Assembly (NCBI RefSeq): GCF_000002995.4
Contig: NW_025062477.1
Coordinates: 4,002,649-4,066,648, forward strand
Source: Brugia malayi
Taxonomy: Eukaryota; Nematoda; Chromadorea; Rhabditida; Onchocercidae
DNA: 64,000 nucleotides
Reading direction: 5' to 3'
A program made the translations under genes and the position numbers. Below, in pieces: positions 13,401 through 26,500 of the stretch. A model generated the notes under the pieces. The model was not told the origin of the DNA. It did no database searches and saw nothing but the letters and a program-made list of their open reading frames with translations. Every line of letters starts with the position of its first letter. Within the stretch, counting starts at the first letter, position 1.

Positions 13401-16400
13401 ATACGTACAAACACACACGGAATTTAACCTCAACTCGCTGTCCCTTGGTGACGGAAAGTTGTCCCTTCTCGGTTGCCTTGAAATCATCAACAGCTACACA
13501 ACCTTCATTATGACCCTAAAAATAAATAACACATTGCGCTCCAAGGTTAATTTCTTCCTCTCGAGTTTTTTGAAAATTTTCAAACCACAGCACAATTTGA
13601 TTATTTAATGGCTTCATTATTTGTTGAGCAATGATTTTTGCAAAAAAAAAAAAAAAATTTTTGTGTTGATCTGCTTATACTCTAACTCTAACAAAATTTT
13701 TTTCTAAAAATGAATCTTTAGTATGTTCATAAAAAAGTCAAAGGTCAAAGATCTCTGTCAAAACTTTTTTTGAACCATAATTGGCATTTTTAGACTTATT
13801 TTTATTTGATACTTCAAAACTTTCTGAACCATAATTGGCATTTTTAGAAATTAAAATAATTCTTATAAGCTATTGTTACTATTTTTCATCATTATCAAAT
13901 TAGATTCCGAGCTAAAACAAGAAAAAAAAAAAAAAAAAAACATAAACTGTAGTATTGGAACTAATGCTTGAATTGAACATTTCAAAAAGTACAACTCAAA
14001 TGTTGTGTAGAAATAAAAAAAAAAAAAATAACAAAAAAAAAAAGACAACTATAGCCACAATAAAATAATTTCTCTTAAACTCGTCATGACGATACAAATG
14101 ATAGATACATCCTTTAATAGCTGATATTTCTTTACCATAAGCTAAATTAAAAATATTTTGTCTAGTAATTCTATTAGCTAAATTTTAATCATTCAAAAAT
14201 CTTTGCTGTTAATTTCAGCTAAAGAAGAATGGTCCAAAATAATATATAATAAAAACTCCAGAATATTTATAGTAAAAAACATAATTCCACTTTCAATATT
14301 AATTTCAACAGAAGTTATCGTTTTGATAACGAATGTAATGAAATATTCATTAAATTTATGTCACTTTTCAGACGACACATAATATTGAATAAAAGATTGA
14401 GCCATTTTCAATTTAGTAGCCTCACTAAATTTACTTAATCAGAATACCAATAACTTCTCATTTACTTCCTCCCCCTCTCTGTCTGTCAGTCTATCTCTCT
14501 CTCTCTCTTTTCTTCCTTCATTCTTCGTATTCTCTTCATTGTTTTATAGCTAGTTTTAGCATGAAAACTTTAGATAAACAAAAATACTTTTAATTAAGTT
14601 TTCTGAAAAAAGGATGGTAATCAAAAAGCTTATTCGAAATTTTATTTATGAAAGAGCAAATTACAATTCACATAACATTCAGTAGCAACTATTTCAAAAA
14701 AAAAAAGAAACAAAAAACAAAAAAAACAAAATCAGAAATCCACAAAAAGTGAGCAAACAAACAAACCGGTTCCCTTCCACTTGATTGATGACTTCGAACT
14801 GATTTATTAAAACGTCGCTTAGCATCCCGATATAGTGATTGCGTACGTGAACGTATTGATTTCGAATAACGCAACATTTTATTATTTATAATAGCTAAGG
14901 AATAATGCAACAAATTTAATTCGGAAATTCAACTTTTTCAATCAATTTTAAACTTGATAAGCTAAAAGAAAGAGGGAGTACAAAAAAAAAAAAGAATGAT
15001 GAAATAGAAATAATTAGGAATATTCGCTTCCAATTATATTAGCTAGACAGGAATGGTATTTATTTCCATGGTGATGGAAATAAAAAATCGAAATATTGAA
15101 TACATATAATCGAGAATCTATACCTTAATAGATGTCAATAGATTTCTGTTAATTCATCTTTTAGTTCAAACTGTTGAATTAATGGATGAATGAAGGATAA
15201 TAATTAGAAGCAATAATAATAACTTATAAGACCCACGATAATAGCACTGCTGAAGCAAAAACTATAGATGAATTACCCTATATACAGATGGAATCACTTT
15301 CATAAAAGATCTCAAAGAAAGAAAATTAAAAAAAAAAAAAAAAAAAAAAACTAATAAAACTTAGCTCTTAGCAAAATTATATTTAAAATTCTCAGATTAT
15401 ATTTCAACTCTATATTATGAAGGAAAATAGAAAATTGATGAGAAATAACGAAATGTAATTCTCTCTTTTCCTTTATTTTCTCTTATTTGGAATATTCCGT
15501 ATCAAAGCACATGAAATTTTGCAAAATATATGCAGAAATTGCTAATTTTCTCGCATTTGTCTTATTTCTCAATATTAAATTTAAAGAAAAAAAAAAAATG
15601 CATTTTATAATGGAATGAATGATAATGGAAGATTGGAATAAATCTAATAAACTTAAACATTTCACATTTATTGGATTGCATTAGTTAATCAATGTAAAAT
15701 ATTACTAAATGATGAAGCTAGGCAAAAGACGAAAAAAGGAAGTGAAATAAAAATCGCTTTATATGAAATGTGTTTTCAACTGAAATAAATTGCTGATGAT
15801 TCAGGAGCAGCTCTTAAACAAACCACATGCAATGATTGCGGTAAGCTGTAACAAACAGCAGTAAACAAAATCAACAGCAGTTAGCAGTTTAGCAGTTAAT
15901 TGTTGCAATATCAATAATAATGATAATGAGCAAAACTCTATGGATGAGTAAAGAAATTGAAAAAAAAAATATATATATATATATATCTCAAAAGATACCA
16001 CAGATTGGCAAACCCATGATCTTAAGGATCGGAAATTGATTGTAGCTAGATCTAGAATGATAGATTTATATTAAATTATAGAGAGAATTATATTGGAGAA
16101 ATTGGAGAAACGTCAACATAATTATAAATAAATAAATAAATATATATATTTATGCATATGTTTGTTCATATATATTTGCGCGTTATATAGCAAAAGGAGA
16201 GTATGATTATTTGATTGATATTTTAAAATACTCATTATTTTCATTTGAATTTAAAATTATCCTTCTGACCACTACCTTTGCTGAATATAATGCTTATCAT
16301 GAATGGAATTACATACATCTATGATAATTATTAAAACTGCAAAAAACGAAGATTGAAAAGATGGAATGGATAAAAAAGAATGACAAATTAAACAATAACT

Positions 16401-19400
16401 TCATTCTTTTCAAAACGAAACAGCAATTTCACTAGAAAAAATCTTTTTTTTTTTTTTTTTTTTGGGAGTGCAAAGGAAAAGAATGTATGTAAAGGTGAAA
16501 AAATTCAAGCAAAAATAAAAATAAAAGATAAAAAGCATTATTTTCTCTTCAAAAACAAAACAAAAAATCTCACCCTATTCTTAAATTCATTAGAATTCCC
16601 ACCTTTACATGTCAATGCTGTCTTAACTTCCAAGCTTGTTAAGACATCAGAAATAATTTCATAAATTACTTGATTCGATACATTTTATGTTATGCAATAG
16701 CTATTTCCACCACTACATTTTGCTGTTATTAACATTTTTGACTTCCCATTATTATTTGTTGTCTAACTGTTTGAAAAATATTTAGATTATAAAAATTTTA
16801 CACTTGCGTAATTATTTGACAGTTTTTAAGTCAACTCATATAATTCAATTATCATTTTACGCAAGTTTCATGAAAATGATATCATAGTAGCAATTTGTAG
16901 CAAACTTAATTTACTTCATAATATCACTGACAGGTAAGGCTTATTTTAATATCAAATCTAAAAACTGCTATTTTGCAATCATTAGATTGCACAATTAAAT
17001 CAGTTTCAGACAAAACTGGAAATTAATTAATCAAAAATAACATGTAATTCATGTCACTAATACAAATTTCTGGTTATATTAGAGAAATTTAACGAAATCA
17101 ACTAAAATATAAAATAGTATTAATTTACTAATATATATATATATGTTTGGATAGATAACAGTCCATGTAAGTAAGCAAGTTATGCATTAACAAAAAAAAA
17201 AAAAATTCTTTTCAAAAAATTCAAACAATCATTCTTCATTTCTTTGAAGTTATTCATTTGAAATATACCGACGAGTGAATATGTACGTAATTAATTCAAT
17301 CAAAATTTAGAACATAAAATACTGATGTAAAATAAATCAAATTCAAAAGTAAACAATGATAATTACAAAATCAATCATCAGCAGCTGACAATCATTAAAT
17401 GCAGTTCTTTACCCTTCTTTTTTTAAACCCCCCTTGTTCAGTCGCCGCCATCAGTTCTATGAGTTAAACAAATTTTATCCTTTCTTTTTTTTTTTTTTCG
17501 AAGACTTCCGAATGCCACGCATTCATTACTAAGAGTATTCCTGTAGGCTAATTTACCTATGCATAATAAACAGCATAACTATTACTCAAGAACTGAATAA
17601 CAAAACAAAAAGATGACTACACGAAGGAATGTGTTATCAAAATTTGTAAGCTGTCCAAATGAGCATTCAAAAAAAAAAAAAGAGAAATCTAATTATACAG
17701 CTAAGTTTTTCAGCACTTCATAATTTGAAAAGATTAAGTTAGATAATTCATAAATTTCAGATTTTCCAAACGATTTAATGAATTTTAAACGATTTCCACA
17801 TAACCCATTTATTCGCTTAACTAAATTTTCCAACTAATCATACTATCACTTTTTTATGTTTTTTGAAAATCTCAATTATAATAAAAATTTATAGTGAGAT
17901 GAAAACTTTTCGATTATTTTATTTAATTAACTTCACTCCTCTTTTTTTTTCTCTAAAATTTTGCATTTAGTTCAAAAAATTCCCAGTTGGTTTTATTTAG
18001 TCAGAACCAACTCCAACCAAAAATTTCTGTTTATTATCTGTGAAGCAAATTTCAATGCTAATTTCTTCCTTCCTTTCTTGGGCCTCAAATATCACAAATA
18101 TCGATAAACTGAAATAAAATAATGATTCTATAATAGTTAAATGAAAGATTTTCAAAGATTTGAAAGAGAAGAGTGAAAAATTGAAAGGAAGAAAGAATTG
18201 TGAGAAATATTGTATCTAAGAATTCAAAGTGCACACTATTCGTAACACTAGCAATTATTTATTGCTGATCCAATTTTTTTTACACTTCAACTTCATCATT
18301 GCTGGCTTAACCAAAAGAAAAACTATACACAACCAAAACTTTTACCAATTAACTCAAATTGTCAGTTGCATTTTAGGATGAACTCGAAGTACTAATCAGA
18401 TAAATATAATTCGCTCTCTCACTTTAAACAAACACTCATATTTGCAAAATATTAAAAATTCATAGAGAGCAACTAAGTTAAGAAGCATTGAACAGTTAGG
18501 GTTTTGCACTGAAAAGTAAACATTCAAACTACTACTAGTCAAATATCACTATTTAAAACTTAAAATAAATATCATTTATTCAAATTTTAATAACTAACCA
18601 TCTTGCAAGTTAGTTATTAAAAACTCTAGCTTTATATAATGAGTACTAAAAAATTGTAAAAGTAATGCTATGTCATAATCATGTTTTAATAATCAATGAT
18701 GTATGATTTAGTGTTTACATATTGAATAAATACTGCTGAAAAAAAAAAAAAAAACCTGTAAGCTATATAATTATGATATCATTAAAAGAAAAAAAAAAGA
18801 GCGAATTTTTGAAGCATTATTGAAATTTGCATAAAATATAAACAACAGAAAGCCAAAAGTTTATCGCAGTAGACATTTAATATGCCTTATTTTCACACCT
18901 AAAAGCTATCCTACTGTACTTCGTTCACTTCATATTTTTATCCTTTTATAAACATTCCATATTTAGAAAATCTAGAATACCCTAATTTTTTCAAATTAAA
19001 ATCTAATCATAGTTGATAAATTTACTGTTAAAATTTATCCCATCAAATCATACACCTGAAAACGATTAGGTAAAGCAATTACATTCCAAATGTATTAGAA
19101 CAAAACAAAAAAAAAAAAAACTTTCCATTTTAATTTCTACTACTTCCTCTTTTTTTTTGTTGTTTATACCTCTTTTAATGGCAATTTCGTAAAGCTGTTC
19201 AGTTACCATTTTAAATTTTCTGCTAATCCTAAATGAATTCATTTATTCAAAGTAAATATCCATGGGAAATTGTTGTTAGTGGGTGATAAAATCAAACTAT
19301 TATTTGTAATATAAATTAGAGATCTTCCATATCATCATCATACAATACTACTTTCATTTAAAATTGAAATGTTTCATTCTTTTCTGCATTAGAAATGATA

Positions 19401-22400
19401 TAAAATTAGATCAAATCATCAATTTTGCTCATAATAGTTTCACAAATTTACGTAAGTCATATTTTGAAAAAAAAAAAAAAAATTATTGCTTCTAAAATTA
19501 TAGGGTAAAAAGGAATTCAATGCATAAATTTTTCATCTAGTCATTACTATAGACAAAATTCCAGTCTACAGGGAAATAAAATATATGCTACAGAATATTG
19601 GAATATGTACAATTTACATCATTATCCATCAAATGACACATTAAAAAAAAAAAAAAAAAACGTTATTACTTTTTCGAGCAAGAGCTTAATAATTGGTTAA
19701 TAGTGCACCATTCATTCACAAGAATGATATAATTTAATATCATCATTCTATCTCAAAATCAAATTAAAAAAAAAATTTTTTTTTTGTTATAAATCTTATT
19801 ACAAAAATCTTCATTTTCTTTTTTTTCTTCTCAAATATTTTTGATGAAAAAAATTTTCACCTTATTAACCACGAATGATTTTTCTTTCTTTCAATATTAG
19901 TTTCAGAACTGTTAAAATTAAACGAAAAAAAAAAAGAAAAGAAAAAAAAAACCTGAATTCAGATCAACATCATAAATTAACTCTAACAACAAATGTTTTC
20001 CATATTTTTATTAAAAAAGAAAACTTAGTAACAAGTATATATTATAAAAGAAAAGAGGAAGTTGAACAGAAATGGAAAATTAATTCCTTACGTTTTTTTT
20101 TTTTTTTTTTGAAGAATAATTCCTTGAAAAATACACTCCATTTTTTTTTCCTTCATTAATACTACGAAAAAAAGAACTTTAAAATCAAGTCTTAATTTTC
20201 AAAATCTCGACCTAGGGATCATACCATTTCCCGTGTAATGTTTTTGTGAATTATGAATAATGTATTAGAGAAATAACGAAAGTTAAAGAAAAAATATATA
20301 TATATATATATAATTTCTTGTACATTTAAATGAAAAATTTCTATTGAACACAAATTCTTCAATTCACTGTTACTGTCAGTGATATTTACATCAATATATT
20401 TTATCAAATTCCTATGCTAATAGACCTAACGCCACTTCCAAAGCATAAAATTAAAAAAAAAAAAACACCAAATTTTGCATACATTCTTAGAAGCAAAATA
20501 AGATTTCTCGATTCCGAAAAATTAACATATTTGTTATACCGCAAAATTTGATATTTTAAAGCAAATCACAACAGATGGATAAACAAACAAACCGATGGAT
20601 CGTTATGACTGTGATTTGAAGAATGTTTATGACAGAAATGTTGCAATAGAGAGGAAAACAGTCGTAATGGTGATGGTAATTTTCGTATCCTGATATGTCT
20701 TAGTGAGGAGGAACGTTGCTTATTAGACAATAAATTATGATTTGAAAGTGACATCGAATCACATATGAAGAATGTTGATTTAGCAACAACACAAATAATA
20801 ATAGCAATATCAGACGTTATCAGTATAAATAAAAGATGTTTATATTAGCAGTTAATAATATTTCAATTTCATTTTCACTTCATATTTTCATTCATCTATC
20901 AATCTCTGCTTCATTGTGTCTTCAATAACAAAGAAATAAATTTTGATAATAGCGCCCCGATCAAGCTACAAATTTTTATGTTGCTATTAACGAAAGAAAT
21001 GGACTTTTTAAAATACACAGCACGAAACATATGCATCGTCAAACTTTTCGAATAAAAAGTTTAAATTGGTAAATGCTTAAAAGATGCTTGATAAATAACC
21101 GTCATCTATTGCTGAAAAGAATAGCTTTCAAACAATTTTACCAACAAGACTTGGTCTCTATCGATGCTTAATCTAACTGTCATGCCTAATATAAGCCTAA
21201 CCTCAACCATACCACTTCCTTGCTAAGCTTCGCTTCATCAAACTGGGTTTCAACTAAATGAGCCTTTATAGAAATGCTGATATACAGCTCAATATTATCC
21301 CATCCTTTCTCCTTTCTTAAATGCTGCTCATCGTTTTTTTTTTTTTTTCACCCCTCCAAAAAACAAATGTTCGCTTTTCCGGAAGGGAAGCATCACTATA
21401 TACTTTTAACTCCCAAAAATATTAACTTTTCTTTCTCAATTTTTCTTTTCCCGTATGTTAAATAAATACCTTCATTCTTTATAATATCAACTATCGAATG
21501 CCTTTCTAGTTAATACCATCCTTTTTCCCATCATCAATTTTCATTAAGGCTCTGTTTAAGGCATACACAAATGTCTAGACATTTCAGTAAATTTTATGAA
21601 ATGTAAATAACGTGAAGATAAAAATGAATGAATAGAATAATAAATTAGGACATCAATAAACAACATACTACTGCTAACTACATTCCTTTATTGTTTATCA
21701 TCTACATCTCAATTTTCAAACCAGATGAATTAAGTAAATAAGTGAATGAATTAGTCAGTGAATGAGTGAATTAGATGAATGATTATACAATTGAAATAGA
21801 AAGCACGCTATTAACGAAATAGGTAAAAATAAAATAAAAGAATATGTTTCAAAGGATTGGATATATAATCCCTTATCCAGAACCTTCTTTTTCTTTTCAG
21901 ATTCAAGCTTACTTTTTTTTATGTAACATTTTTTTTACAAAAGATGCAATGTTAAACATTTTTTTTTTTAACTTTACTGCTAAATGATGAGCAATTTCAA
22001 GATGAGTATCAAGAAAAGAGAAAAAATGAAAATGGGGAAGAAAAGATGAATTTTAATGAAATGAATCTTTCATTTTATCAAGAAAAGCTAAAACATATAA
22101 ACAGCAGCAGCAGGAAATAGAGAAAACGATAAAAAGAAAACCAAACAAAGCCCTTTTCACCCCAAAATTTTTAACTGGTTCAGACTTTTCTCCCTCGAAT
22201 AGTTTTGTTTCATCCATCTAACCATCCATCCATCCATCCATCCATCCATCCATCTATCCATCCGTTCATTCATTCATTCATTCATTAATTCAGTCTTTCT
22301 TCTTTTTCATCTGCCTTTTTCTTCTTTACCTCTTGACAAGTAAAGTAGTAAATAACCGATAAACGTTGCAATCCTTCCTCTTATCTACATCCATCTTTCA

Positions 22401-23557
22401 ACCCGTATAGCAAGCATACATCAAGCCAGATCTTAATGGACTTTTTCATCATTTCCCACATATAAACAGCTGCTTCAACATAATCAACTTACCATATTCC
22501 AAAATTTGTATTTCATCTTACTTCTCCTCCTATATCACACCTCTTTCCCACACTAATTATAAAAGTAAAATCTCATTTTACAAGTAAAAACATTGAACAA
22601 TTCTGTACAACATCTACAAGTCAAGCTAATATACATATACAGTAAAGCTAATATACATACATATAGCGTTCATTTATTACTTCTACGTTAAATAACTGAC
22701 AAGAAACTAATCATACAAATATTTCAACTAATTAATGTAAACATCTCCCAAATTGCTATATTTAAGTTATAAACTATGAACAGACAAAAAGCAAAAACTA
22801 ATTACTGAAATCTCAAGTCTTCGAACATCATTCCTTAATTGTTTTCGTTACTCACTTCAACTGTCTGCCAACCACAATCCAGCTCTCAATCATGCAAACT
22901 TCGATTTACGATTCGCTCTGTTCATCTTCCAGTTTATATTTTCTTCTTTTTGAATGCTAATATGCTATATCATGAAATTTCTTAATAAAATTGTCTATTT
23001 TTTAAATGTTTTGTTCCCTAAGAACGACTTTAAACTAGAAAAAATTAACAGAAGAGAAATGGAAAAGAAGAGGCACTGCTAAACTAAGCAGCAGAAAACT
23101 TAAAAAAAAAAAAAAAACTTAAAAATCCAAGGCGCTTCTGGATCGAATAGAGAATTTTTTCTGTACCCTATCATCAGAAGAAAAAAAACATTGAACAAAT
23201 TAAATAAATAATATCATAAAATATGAAAGAAACCTTTTCCATGCAACTCACTCACACATGGACATTAAAAAACTAACCAAAAAACTATGAATTATTCTTG
23301 ATACCTAATCAAAATAGATTGGAAAGCTTTAAATTCTCTTACGATGCAAAGATCTCAGTTTGAAATCAATAATAATTTTAAGAGAAATACGCAGAATACA
23401 TACCAACATATAGGATGAAGCTGTACCAACCTGCAACTTTATTTTTTTGCCTTAATACTTGATATCCATAATCTGTTACGTCATGTTAAAAGGGGTAATA
23501 AAAATCACTGCTCAGTAATAATGCAGCCAAATTTGAAAAAAAAAAAAAAAAAACTTT

Positions 23558-23588
<31 letters not shown>

Positions 23589-26500
23589 TCAGAATTAGAC
23601 CTCCAAATTGTGATTACTGCTTGATGAAGTACAACTACGCAATGAATTTCTATCCTCATTACTTGTCGGCAAACTATCACTGTCTTTCGATGTACGATCT
23701 GACACCGATGTTGTGGTTGTGGCACTTGAATTTCGTGCAGATACTTGCCTCATATCTGAAAGATTTCCTTGTCTAAAGATAAAAATTTCTTTGATCTCAA
23801 TTAAGTATGTGACGAATTCAGACCCCTTAAAGCTTTTGAAGAATTTTTTTCCTCAATGATTATAACATTAGTACCAAAATTGGCAGTCATCAGTCCCTGC
23901 ATCAACTCTCGAATCTTCTTGACCCAATGCACTTTGCACTGTTCACTAGCTGCTTTCAATTCCGTACGCATTTCCGTATTTGGCTCATTTCCCTGACGCA
24001 ATGCAAATTTGCTCGCATCACCTTCCACATGCTCACAGACATTGACCTCAGCCAACTGAAATTGTAAGAACATTTTAAATAAATGACAATTGATAACAGC
24101 AATATTATTCCTTATGCTCTTCAATGTTATCAACAGGTGGCAATAATCAACACTAAACAGTGTAACTGAACAGCTTAATCCAAGTTATGACCATTATTAC
24201 AGTGAAAATTTCAATATCCATATATTTCAGCCAATTCTTTTTCTCTCATTCTATTTCCTTTATCGTAAGTATTTTTCAAATATGAAAACGCTTGCCATCA
24301 GATGAGTTTTGTAGGTATATTTGATTGCTCGACTTGATAATTCTGTTTTCTTTGCGAACACAACGCACAGTTCAAACAGGAAGACTTGCCTTTCTCGACC
24401 TTTCTTGAAATACGCTTTGGGATCCCAAACCAAAAATGATTCTTGCATCACAAAATCACCAAGAACACCAAGTTTCTGAAAATAATTTTTCCCCAAAAAT
24501 AAATCGAAATGATTTGTATAGAACGAAAAACATAAAAGTTATAGGAATGGATAACATCAAAACAAATAACTCAACAAACAGAATAATGTTAGCTTTCGTA
24601 ATGACATTCTCTGATATAAGTGAACTGATATATTCTCATATTTTGATTCTACCTCAGTATACCTTATTCTACCCTCATTATCACTGATCTACAGCTAACA
24701 CTTGCAAACAATTTAGAAATAATTTTAAAACTAATAATAAAGAAAAAAACGAATTCACTTTATAATTTTCAAAATTGCCAAGATGCATAAGATCGTTGGC
24801 TCGTCGTGGCACGCTAACGACTACATCATAAGCTTCCTGCAATATTTTAAACAAAGATATACACTTCATTCATTTTCAAAACATTAAAAAAAAATATCTG
24901 ATATTTGCTATAAACAGCGCATTGCAAGGTTACAAACTCTTATTTGGTAATGCAAATTCTTACACTACCAAAGTATTTAACTTGCATTAACTGTAGTTAG
25001 CAATCTCTTAAATCAGTGCCGCAATGTATGGCAAATATGATATAGTACAGTTTATGATTACCCACTATTTATCCTATCAACAAATGATTTGCTCTATGGA
25101 TTCTAAAAGCATATTTTAAGCTAGATTTCTTTATTGTCAAAAAACTAAATATTGAAATGGTATGCAAACATACCCTGATTTCATCAACATTATGCTTGCA
25201 ATTTTTCAACAGTTGTTCAAGCATTAAACGATATCGCGTAATTCGTTGAACAGGCTTGATTACCAAAGATGACAAGTCCTGACTGTGTTCCAAACCACTT
25301 GTTTCACGAATTTCCTAGAGTTAAACAAGTTGAAAATCTGAGAAAAATTTTTGAGTAAAAAAGAAAAATCAAAAATTTCAGTAAGAAATCAGGAATGTTG
25401 TTAATTCCATTTTAGTCTTAACCAAAGAAAGAAAAAATACACCCTTTTCTACATGTTGAAATGATAATGAAGTTTAATGGTTAATAAATGCGTATGACTT
25501 ATTCCAATAAAATGTATCCACAGCTAGTAGTCATCTTTTTGAATATATCTTGGGTATAATTATCATTTTTTCATTAATTAATGACTCATCTAGTCATTAC
25601 TGCAACATGAAACATAAGATTTCATTGGAAATGATATTACTGAGACAGTAAACAAAAGAAAAGAAAAATGACAATTCACTTGTAAGAAACAGTATGCAAA
25701 TATACTAACCGAAAAGAATTGCATAGCTTCTGGCAAAGCAATAATGTAATTATTTTGTTCTTTGTTAACACAATATTCCGTATACAAAGTATTTAGCATT
25801 TCAACGGAAAATATGAAACAATAGCCCACATCTTCTGGATCATTTTCGTGTTTGATCAATTCCGGCAGAAATACTCTGAAAATATTGATTTTAAAAAATT
25901 TAAAAAGCTAAAATAAAACGCTCAATTTTAAACAGAAGATCTAAACAATGACATAACCATTCTCTATAATGTGTTATGTAAAGGCAAATGGTTAAGATTA
26001 TATAAATAAATGGAATGAAGCGCTACTTTATACAATTAACACCAATTTACTTATTGTGAATCATAACTTCGGTGACTGGCAGTTTATAATTGTTTTAAAT
26101 CATATTAAACATGACTTATCAATGGATAAAGTACTTTTTTATTTAATGCAATAATTACAACATATATTTCTCTACGCTCAGAAACATTTTTTACATTGTT
26201 AAAGCAATTCTTTTTTTCTTTAGTACTGTGGATAGCGATTAAGAATTTACCACACGAACAGTACGAATACACGAATATTTTGCTTTGAAATTGGAAAAGA
26301 TAATTTTTATTTTTTGTAATTGTGAAAATACTAACTCATTATGAAATTTATAAAGTTGTTCGATATTGCTGAAAATTTCCTTCTCTTTACCGCGAATTGC
26401 TAGAGGTAATGTATCATTTGCTGCACGATATGCACTTAGGTAATATTTAATACATTTATGCAAGTCTTCGATATAATCTTTTTCAGACTTAATCAACTCC

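Larger units (their letters stand above)
13516..23600. other. 10-kb unc-73 intron between PH1 and SH3
   Basis: The largest intron of the gene. Apart from the three candidate first exons (20,754; 17,451; 14,877) it holds poly-A/T runs, TA tracts (for example 15,969-15,986 and 20,296-20,312) and a CATC/CATT microsatellite near 22,211-22,286. The spacing of the candidate exons suggests several independent promoters. No gene on the opposite strand was recognised. Confidence 0.6.

Noticed and set aside
16575..16690. Minus-strand open frame VIYEIISDVLTSLEVKTALT... ending at AGG|GTGAGA
   Set aside because: Looks protein-like but has no in-frame ATG and no phase-0 acceptor, so it cannot join the neighbouring unc-73 exons; length is within chance.
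21190..21255. GC-enriched segment with CCCAG|TTTGATGAAGCG...TTGAG|GTTAGG on the minus strand
   Set aside because: The ATG frame hits a stop before the donor, and the other open frame ends in phase 2, incompatible with SH3.
22853..22892. Minus-strand ATGATTGAGAGCTGG... followed by AA|GTGAGT, like another unc-73 first exon (MIESWIVVGRQL)
   Set aside because: Ends in phase 2, which does not fit the phase-0 SH3 exon or any other downstream exon.
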